Below are positions 58,700-64,000 of a stretch of 64,000 nt of DNA, piece by piece. The notes under the pieces were generated by a model. It saw only the letters and a program-made list of their open reading frames with translations, did no database searches and was not told the DNA's origin. This DNA is from Marinobacter bryozoorum (lineage in GTDB: Bacteria > Pseudomonadota > Gammaproteobacteria > Pseudomonadales > Oleiphilaceae). A program made the position numbers and the translations under genes. The DNA is taken from NCBI RefSeq assembly GCF_023156245.1, contig NZ_JAKZAH010000003.1, forward strand, positions 62,001 through 126,000, given 5' to 3'. How positions within the stretch are numbered: the first letter of the stretch is position 1; each line of letters begins with the position of its first letter.

Positions 58700-59275
58700 T
58701 CACTGAGGTACAGCACTAACCCCAAGCCAGTCTTCCAGGTCCTGGTTCGGCTTCTCGTGACGGAACCTGGCGTAGAGCTCGATTCCCTGACGGTCTTCCA
58801 GGACATCAACCTGGACACCTTTGTCCCGCAGTTGGGTCTCTGTGCCGGATGCATTGGTGACGTCACCCACGACAACCCGTGGAAATCCCCGCATGCTGAT
58901 CAGCGTTGCACAGACCTTGCAGGGGCTGAGGCTGGTGTAAAGGGTGGTCCGGCTGAAATCGATGCGGCCCGCGTCGCGGATAGCCGACGTCTCTCCGTGA
59001 TTGTAGGGGTGATTTTCCTGAACCAGTGTATTGTGCCCCTTGCCCAGGATTTCACCTGTGGTGCTGTCCACGATCACCGCGCCAATGGGGCAACCACCCT
59101 CATCGTAGCTCTTGCGCGCCAGCCGGACTGCAATTCGCATGAAGTCGGCGTCTGTCAGGTTCGCGTTGAAGCTACTGTCCATAAGTACCGGCAGGCTTCT
59201 GGTTGGCATATGAGCGATGGCTTCCAACGCTGCCTCGGTTACCGGCGATGCTTGTTCAAGCAGGGGTTTTATCAC
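58700..59275 (-). CDS. Cytosine/nucleoside deaminase (yeast Fcy1-like)
   Basis: 191 residues from GTG 59275 (AGGAGG eight bases upstream). The zinc site is His93-Gly94-Glu95 (YNHGETSAI) with Cys119 and Cys122 (SPCKVC). The TTLYTSLSPCKVC context, GGCPIGAVIVD and the end DLEDWLG closely recall yeast cytosine deaminase rather than tRNA adenosine deaminase or cytidine deaminase. It would deaminate cytosine or a related base for pyrimidine salvage. No codB or carB-type neighbour is seen. An N-terminal stretch of about 35 residues before the domain is not typical. Confidence 0.82.
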   Translation of the reverse strand: MIKPLLEQASPVTEAALEAIAHMPTRSLPVLMDSSFNANLTDADFMRIAVRLARKSYDEGGCPIGAVIVDSTTGEILGKGHNTLVQENHPYNHGETSAIRDAGRIDFSRTTLYTSLSPCKVCATLISMRGFPRVVVGDVTNASGTETQLRDKGVQVDVLEDRQGIELYARFRHEKPNQDLEDWLGVSAVPQ

Positions 59276-59545
59276 GATATGAGCCTCCTGGACTTTGCAG
59301 CATCGCAGTGGTTCCCAACACCTGTTGCTGCAGACTTGGCTATGGGTGCTTTCTGAAGAGATAGTGGAAGATCAGGAGACAAAGGGGAAGAGCGTTTAAC
59401 AATCTTCAACAGTTTGAACGGAGATGACGATCTTCTGGGCTTAGAGGGAAGTTAATAGATAGAAGCGACAAAAAACGTCGTCACAACGATTTGTTACAAA
59501 AACACGGTTCAGCAAAAGACCGACGTTTCCGTATAACCGGGCGCC

Positions 59546-60208
59546 TCAGTACCCCGGATACCGCTCCCAAAGCCCATCAGCGTCCATATCAGAATGCCAC
59601 TCCCGGCAGGTCCACAAATCTGAAGCGACGGCCTCGATAACCTCCCGAAGTTCCAACGGCGCCAGCCACCGTTGCGGAATCACATGGGTACCGAGCATGG
59701 CGCCAAGGATATTCCCGGTGATAGCTCCCGTGGAGTCTGAATCTCCATCGTGATTGACTGCCATCACAATGCCCTGCTCAAAACTTGCGGCCACCAGGGC
59801 ACAATAAACAGAAATTGCCAGTGCTTCCTCGGCTACCCAGCCCTCGCCCAGCTCACGGACTGCAATGTGTGGTGGCTTGCCAGAGTGGCTCAGTTCAACT
59901 GCATTCTCCAGGGCCGCCAAAGTCTCCTCGTGACCGGGCGCTGCCTCCAGTAACGTCCTGGCGGTACTCAGGGCGTCCAGCAGTGTTTGATCGTTCAATA
60001 ACTCAAAGATCAAAACGGCCAGCACGCCACCTGTCAGATACCCGCTGGGATGGCCATGGGTGAGGCCAGCGCACATACAGCCATCTTCAAATACCCTTTC
60101 CAGCCCGGAGCTACCCTTGAAGGTGCGCCAGAACAGTCCAACCGGAGCCACCCGCATTACCCCGCCGCAACCCTTGCTGTCATTGCTGGCGGTTTCGGGA
60201 ACGCCCGG
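59546..60208 (-). pseudogene. 5'-truncated ADP-ribosylglycohydrolase (DraG family)
   Basis: The readable frame carries the C-terminal two-thirds of a DraG-family protein: NDSKGCGGVMRVAPVGLF, CAGLTHGHPSGYLTGGVLAV, and AVNHDGDSDSTGAITGNILGA with the metal-binding Asp residues. It starts at a TAG (60209-60211), just before the conserved Ser-Asp block; the N-terminal region with the first metal ligands (GxxxGDALG) is missing. An ATG at 60157 could express a fragment of 203 residues but without a complete active site. I judge it a remnant that lost its 5' end. Confidence 0.75.
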
Positions 60209-60236
60209 CTAACCACTGAGACTTGAAGCGGTGGAT

Positions 60237-60289
60237 CCGGTTGTGGCCCTTGCCGCCTTTGAGTTGCGACGGGATATGACCACAACCGG
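60237..60289. repeat. Long inverted repeat after the WYL regulator gene
   Basis: CCGGTTGTGG (60237-60246) and CCACAACCGG (60280-60289) form a perfect 10-bp stem around a 33-base loop, downstream of the WYL gene and next to the truncation edge of the DraG remnant. It could be a terminator-like hairpin or a scar of the rearrangement that removed the DraG 5' end. Confidence 0.4.
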
Positions 60290-60300
60290 GATTTTCCGGT

Positions 60301-61308
60301 CTATCGAGCCTTGGTCTGACGGGTCCGTTTCAGCCCCTGCTTGAGCGTGGCTTCAATCTCTTCCCGCAGCCACGCCGGTTCAAGAATATCGCAGTGTACC
60401 GCCTGGGCGGTGAGCCACCAGCGCAAGTCCTGGGTGTCGCCCACGGTGACGCCGATTTCGAAGGTCTTATCGTCAATCTCGTTAGTGATCTGATCAAATC
60501 CCAGCGGAGATTCGATCAGGTGGTTCAGCACCGGTTTATCGCAACGTAACTTCAGGTAGACCGGCTCGTCGGATTTCAGAATGCCCATGGCACCGGTGTG
60601 GATGTACAAATCCAGGTCAAAATCTTCCGGGCGGTCGATAAATTCTTCCACCACTTCACCGGCTGTCGCCCTGTGCAGCACCAGCTGACGTATCCCTTCC
60701 CTGCCTTCGATGGTGCCGATCAGATACACGTTTGGGTCCCGGAAGATGAGCCCGAACGGATGCACCACAATCTCCTCCGGCTCCGGCCAGCTGCGGGCCT
60801 GGTACGTGAGTTTGCATTGATATTCCCGGAGTAAGGCCTCGGTGACCGCTTCCAGAACATCCGCATCAACGGTTGGGCGAGCCCCTCCCAGCCCCCGGTT
60901 GATCACCCGGACCCGGTCGGGCCATTGGCCCAGGGGGTTCTTTTCACGCAGCAGTGTGCGGTGGGCTTCATCGAAGTGGGGCTTGAGGTGAGACAGGGCC
61001 CTCGGTGGCAGCATCGGGGACAGGTAGGCCCGGGCCAGCTCGAAGGTGAGTGCGGCTGGCAGATCCAGTGCCGGGATGATGTCCATGGTGGCATTGCGGT
61101 CGAACGACCAGCGGTAAGGCCGGGAGTTTTCGTCTACCAGCAGGGGGAAATCCGTACTCAGTTTTTCCAGGTCCCGCTGGATAGAGCGCATGGTCACCGA
61201 GAAGCCCTGCTCTTCCAACCGGCTTGCCAGTTCGGTGGTGGTAATAGACCTTGGATACCGGGGCACCATCCGGAGCATGGTGAGATAGCGAACGGCCGTG
61301 TTGGACAT
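60301..61308 (-). CDS. WYL-domain transcriptional regulator
   Basis: 335 residues. N-terminal HTH (about 1-65, [30 protein letters not shown]) and a WYL ligand-sensing domain (about 140-235, with [20 protein letters not shown]), followed by the WCX extension. WYL regulators often govern defence, DNA-repair or phage-response genes. The gene sits between the DraG remnant and the zeta-toxin relic, which suits a former accessory locus. The ligand and targets are unknown. Confidence 0.9.
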   Translation of the reverse strand: MSNTAVRYLTMLRMVPRYPRSITTTELASRLEEQGFSVTMRSIQRDLEKLSTDFPLLVDENSRPYRWSFDRNATMDIIPALDLPAALTFELARAYLSPMLPPRALSHLKPHFDEAHRTLLREKNPLGQWPDRVRVINRGLGGARPTVDADVLEAVTEALLREYQCKLTYQARSWPEPEEIVVHPFGLIFRDPNVYLIGTIEGREGIRQLVLHRATAGEVVEEFIDRPEDFDLDLYIHTGAMGILKSDEPVYLKLRCDKPVLNHLIESPLGFDQITNEIDDKTFEIGVTVGDTQDLRWWLTAQAVHCDILEPAWLREEIEATLKQGLKRTRQTKAR

Positions 61309-61687
61309 AGCGGGATCCTTGCGTGCGGAAACATTTTAGCGACTTTAGATGTCGTTTTACTTTATCCAACATTGGACACGCAAACCACTCACCTACTCTT
61401 TCCTGAGGGTAACAAGGCCCGGTTACTCCATGATGCGGGAGGCCCACTCGGGTGCGTCCTTGACAAAGATCTCCCAGGCAACGTCCTTCCCTGAGGCAAT
61501 TCGGGCATCGGCAACAAGTCAATCAATACCAAGGACCGGCACTTTATAAACTAACCATTTGCTGCGAAGATCAATATGGTTTTTAGGCACATGTAAATCC
61601 TGGTGGAGCCGGTCGGGGATGTTTTTCCCGGACCGACTCCAGGGCATCAGAGCTGGCAGGCGCGTAAAAGAACAAGAGGAAAAAACG
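61309..61687. other. Intergenic region with toxin relic
   Basis: About 380 bases between the divergent WYL regulator and AGPS-like genes. Apart from the zeta-toxin relic at 61423-61504 and presumed promoters, nothing else is recognisable; the ribosome site AGAGGA lies before the AGPS-like ATG. Confidence 0.6.
61423..61504 (-). pseudogene. 3'-terminal relic of a second zeta-toxin gene
   Basis: On the minus strand the sequence translates as ARIASGKDVAWEIFVKDAP then EWASRIME and stop, matching VRIASWKDGAWEVFVKDVP/EWASRVMG at the C-terminus of the zeta-type protein at 45.7 kb. I count about 69 of 82 bases identical, with many changes conserving the protein. There is an in-frame TGA shortly upstream and no remaining kinase domain, so it is a fragment of a diverged paralogue. 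Confidence 0.85.
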
Positions 61688-63316
61688 ATGCGCAGATGGA
61701 ACGGCTGGGGTGACGACAGTATCCAGCCCCAACTCCCGGAGAATGGCCTCACCTTCCTCAAGGACCGCATTGGCGCCGCTACTCGCCTGCCCCAGGCCAT
61801 ACTCGAAGACGTCATCAGCAAGGTGCCGCCCTCCCGGCTTCCCGATCAGCCGCTGATCTCCAGGGATCCCGAAACCCGCATCCGTCACGCTCGTGGCCAG
61901 AGCCTTCCGGACTGGCTCGCCATGCGCAGCGGCCATATACCAGCTTACCCGGACGGCGTTGCCCGTCCTGGCAACACCCACCAGGTCCGGGAACTGCTGC
62001 AACTCGCCCGGGATCAGGGTTTCCATGTCATTCCCTATGGCGGTGGCACCAGCGTCGCCGGACACATCAACCCGCTGGCGGGCGACACTCCCGTGCTGAC
62101 CATCAGTATGGCCCGCATGAACCGCCTGCTGGACCTGGACACGGAAAGCCAGATTGCCACCTTCGGTGCCGGCACCCCCGGACCTCTGGTGGAATCCCAG
62201 CTACGCGCTCACGGTTACACCCTTGGCCATTTCCCCCAGTCCTTCGAGCTGTCCACCCTCGGCGGCTGGATCGCCAGCCGCTCCAGCGGCCAGCAGTCGC
62301 TGCGATACGGGCGTATCGAACAGCTTTTTGCCGGCGGCACCGTGGAAACCCTGCGCGGCAGTCTCCGCATCCCTACTCTGCCTGCCTCCTCGGCGGGCCC
62401 GGATGTGCGGGAAATGATCCTCGGTTCGGAAGGTCGGCTCGGCATTATCACTGAAGCCAAGGTGCGGGTGACACCGTTGCCCGAGCAGGAATCTTTCCAT
62501 GTGATGTTCTTCCCCAACTGGACACTGGCGCGGGAAGCTGCCCGACGAATGGTGCAGGCAAAACTGCCCCTGTCCATGCTGCGTCTGAGCAACGAGGAGG
62601 AAACCAGAACCCAGCTCGCCCTGGCCGGCCACCCGGCACAGATCCGCCTGCTTGAAAACTACCTCGCCCTGCGCCGGGCAGGGTCAACAAAATGCATGAT
62701 GACTTTCGGTATCACCGGTAGCCCTCGTCAGTGCCGGTTTGCCCGGGAAGAAGTCAGGCGATTATGCAAACCCTTCAGAGGCGTCTACATGGGCACCGGC
62801 ATGGGCAGGAAGTGGGCCGAGAAACGATTCGCCATGCCCTACCTCCGGGAAACCCTGTGGGAACTGGGTTACGCGGTGGACACCCTGGAAACCGCCACCG
62901 ACTGGGACAATGTGGATACCCTGATGGGGATGGTGGAGGACAACCTGCGCCACGGTCTGATGGAGTATAACCAGCCGGTCCATGTTTTCAGCCATCTTTC
63001 CCACGTCTATCCCCAGGGCAGCAGCATCTACACCACCTATGTATTTCCGGTGGCGGACAACTATCGCAATACATTCGCCCGATGGCAGCATCTGAAGGAC
63101 ACCACCTCCGCCCTCATCGTCAACAACCGGGGCACCATCTCCCACCAGCATGGCGTGGGCAAAGACCATGCGCCATGGTTGCCGGTGGAAAAGGGGGAGC
63201 TGGGCATGATGGCGATTCAGGGGCTGTTGGACACCTTTGATCCACGGGGGCTTCTCAACCCTGGCACCCTCATTGCCGGCAATGACACCGAAGACGGCGA
63301 ACGGCCCGAGTCATGA
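61688..63316 (+). CDS. FAD-dependent alkylglycerone-phosphate-synthase-like oxidase
   Basis: 542 residues from ATG 61688 (AGAGGA upstream). FAD_binding_4 domain with PYGGGTSVAGHINP (about 118-131), then the FAD-oxidase_C domain. The GYTLGHFPQSFELSTLGGWIASRSSG-type block and the near-C-terminal ISHQHGVGKDHAPWL, with the His-rich loop, are hallmarks of alkyldihydroxyacetonephosphate synthase, which swaps the acyl chain of acyl-DHAP for a fatty alcohol to make an ether bond. The function in bacteria is inferred. Overlaps the next gene by 4 nt (ATGA). Confidence 0.85.
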   Translation: MRRWNGWGDDSIQPQLPENGLTFLKDRIGAATRLPQAILEDVISKVPPSRLPDQPLISRDPETRIRHARGQSLPDWLAMRSGHIPAYPDGVARPGNTHQVRELLQLARDQGFHVIPYGGGTSVAGHINPLAGDTPVLTISMARMNRLLDLDTESQIATFGAGTPGPLVESQLRAHGYTLGHFPQSFELSTLGGWIASRSSGQQSLRYGRIEQLFAGGTVETLRGSLRIPTLPASSAGPDVREMILGSEGRLGIITEAKVRVTPLPEQESFHVMFFPNWTLAREAARRMVQAKLPLSMLRLSNEEETRTQLALAGHPAQIRLLENYLALRRAGSTKCMMTFGITGSPRQCRFAREEVRRLCKPFRGVYMGTGMGRKWAEKRFAMPYLRETLWELGYAVDTLETATDWDNVDTLMGMVEDNLRHGLMEYNQPVHVFSHLSHVYPQGSSIYTTYVFPVADNYRNTFARWQHLKDTTSALIVNNRGTISHQHGVGKDHAPWLPVEKGELGMMAIQGLLDTFDPRGLLNPGTLIAGNDTEDGERPES

Positions 63317-64000
63317 GCATGACCGATCCCGCACCCCACTACGACGTGATTGTAATCGGCGGCGGCATCACCGGCGCTGGCGTGGCCCGGGAAGCCGCCG
63401 CAGCCGGACTGAAAACCCTGCTGGTCGAACAGCGGGATTACGCCTGGGGTACGTCCAGCCGCTCCTCCAAGATGATCCACGGCGGTCTGCGTTACCTGGC
63501 TGGCAGGCACCCGGGGCTGACACGGGACGCCGTGCAGGAACGCGAACGGTTGCTGGAACAGGTGCCGGGACTGGTGGATCGCATGCGCTACGTCATGCCC
63601 CACTATCGCAAGGCTTTTCCCGGCCCCAGGCTCTTTCAGAAGGTGCTGTGGCTCTATGACCGGCTGGCTGGAGCCCACACCCGGCAGCTGATTCCGGTCA
63701 CTGAAATCCTGCAGTGGCTACCCGGCCTGGAGACCGAAGGACTGAAGGCCGCCTCCGCGTTTACCGACGCAGTGACTGACGACGCCCGGCTGGTGCTGCG
63801 GGTTCTCGACGAAGCCCGCGCCCTCGGCGCCGTTACCCGCAATTACACCCGCGCCACGTACGTCGAGAAACCCGATGATGCGCCCTGGAACATCACCATC
63901 GCTGATGATAGCGGCGAGAGCAGGCTGACGGCTGCCGTGGTGGTCAATGCCACCGGTGCCTGGGCCGAACACCTGTGGCGCGGGGAACACGGCAAGGAGC
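63313..64000 (+). CDS. Glycerol-3-phosphate dehydrogenase/oxidase, partial
   Basis: The first 229 codons are in view; the gene runs off the end. FAD motif YDVIVIGGGITGAGVAREAA (10-29) and the glycerol-3-phosphate dehydrogenase block TSSRSSKMIHGGLRYLAG (about 48-65) identify the GlpD/DAO family; FTDAVTDDARLVLRVLDEA follows. It oxidises glycerol-3-phosphate to DHAP at the membrane, the precursor class for the AGPS-like enzyme made by the gene it overlaps. The sequence is distinct enough from classical glpD that a dedicated ether-lipid role is possible. Confidence 0.88.
   Translation, partial: MSMTDPAPHYDVIVIGGGITGAGVAREAAAAGLKTLLVEQRDYAWGTSSRSSKMIHGGLRYLAGRHPGLTRDAVQERERLLEQVPGLVDRMRYVMPHYRKAFPGPRLFQKVLWLYDRLAGAHTRQLIPVTEILQWLPGLETEGLKAASAFTDAVTDDARLVLRVLDEARALGAVTRNYTRATYVEKPDDAPWNITIADDSGESRLTAAVVVNATGAWAEHLWRGEHGKE

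Noticed and set aside
60209-60300. attC-like integron site beside the DraG remnant
   Set aside because: The inverted repeat lacks the RYYYAAC/GTTRRRY core-site pattern of attC sites.

Overview
This window is a GC-rich, gene-dense chromosomal segment of a free-living gammaproteobacterium. Marinobacter or a close relative is my best guess (inference from recalled protein families and gene order, not from a search). Pointers are a leucine-catabolism liu operon under a MerR-type LiuR regulator, a general secretory (type II) gsp cluster, malate:quinone oxidoreductase, a GNAT/nitrilase fusion protein, and many large c-di-GMP and two-component sensors. I saw no rRNA, tRNA, CRISPR array, intact insertion sequence or prophage.

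Layout. 0-8 kb: the start of a SelD-type oxidoreductase fusion, a coiled-coil/histone-H1-like/HhH protein, a PilZ-like protein, the GNAT/carbon-nitrogen hydrolase fusion, a chemoreceptor, a lone periplasmic binding protein and recQ. 8.3-13.7 kb: acyltransferase, esterase and ACP phosphodiesterase in one run, a secreted retropepsin-like protein, an aldo/keto reductase and a 2-hydroxyacid dehydrogenase. 13.8-21.8 kb: selO, mqo, an MDR oxidoreductase, fabH, a DUF2789 protein, an SBF-type transporter and a degenerate J-domain membrane protein. 21.9-27 kb: a compact three-gene module of TonB-dependent receptor, ABC_sub_bind periplasmic protein and hybrid histidine kinase, the best candidate here for a poorly described sensory system. 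27-38.6 kb: glutathione reductase, a GNAT protein and the gspE-F-G-H-I-J-K-L-M operon, with gspC divergent and followed by a LapG-type protease where gspD would be expected. 38.6-45.6 kb: liuRABCDE preceded by a perfect 18-bp palindrome. 45.7-48.4 kb: a ParD-like antitoxin/zeta-toxin pair, a RIO kinase and a spermidine-synthase-like protein. 48.6-58.7 kb: signalling region with a MASE3-PAS-GGDEF-EAL protein, cytochrome c' and a b561 cytochrome, a PAS protein lacking any output domain, and a translationally coupled MHYT hybrid kinase/HD-GYP pair. 58.7-61.7 kb: an accessory stretch with a yeast-type cytosine deaminase, a 5'-truncated ADP-ribosylglycohydrolase, a WYL regulator and an 82-bp relic of a second zeta-toxin gene. 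61.7-64 kb: an alkylglycerone-phosphate-synthase-like FAD enzyme coupled to a glycerol-3-phosphate dehydrogenase that runs off the window.

Themes. Leucine is degraded by the liu products through isovaleryl-CoA to acetoacetate and acetyl-CoA. The gsp genes build most of a type II secretion machine but lack the secretin here. Several enzymes (MASE3 GGDEF-EAL, HD-GYP, PilZ-like, LapG-like) fit c-di-GMP control of attachment. The right end shows decay of toxin and ADP-ribose genes, suggesting an insertion hot spot.
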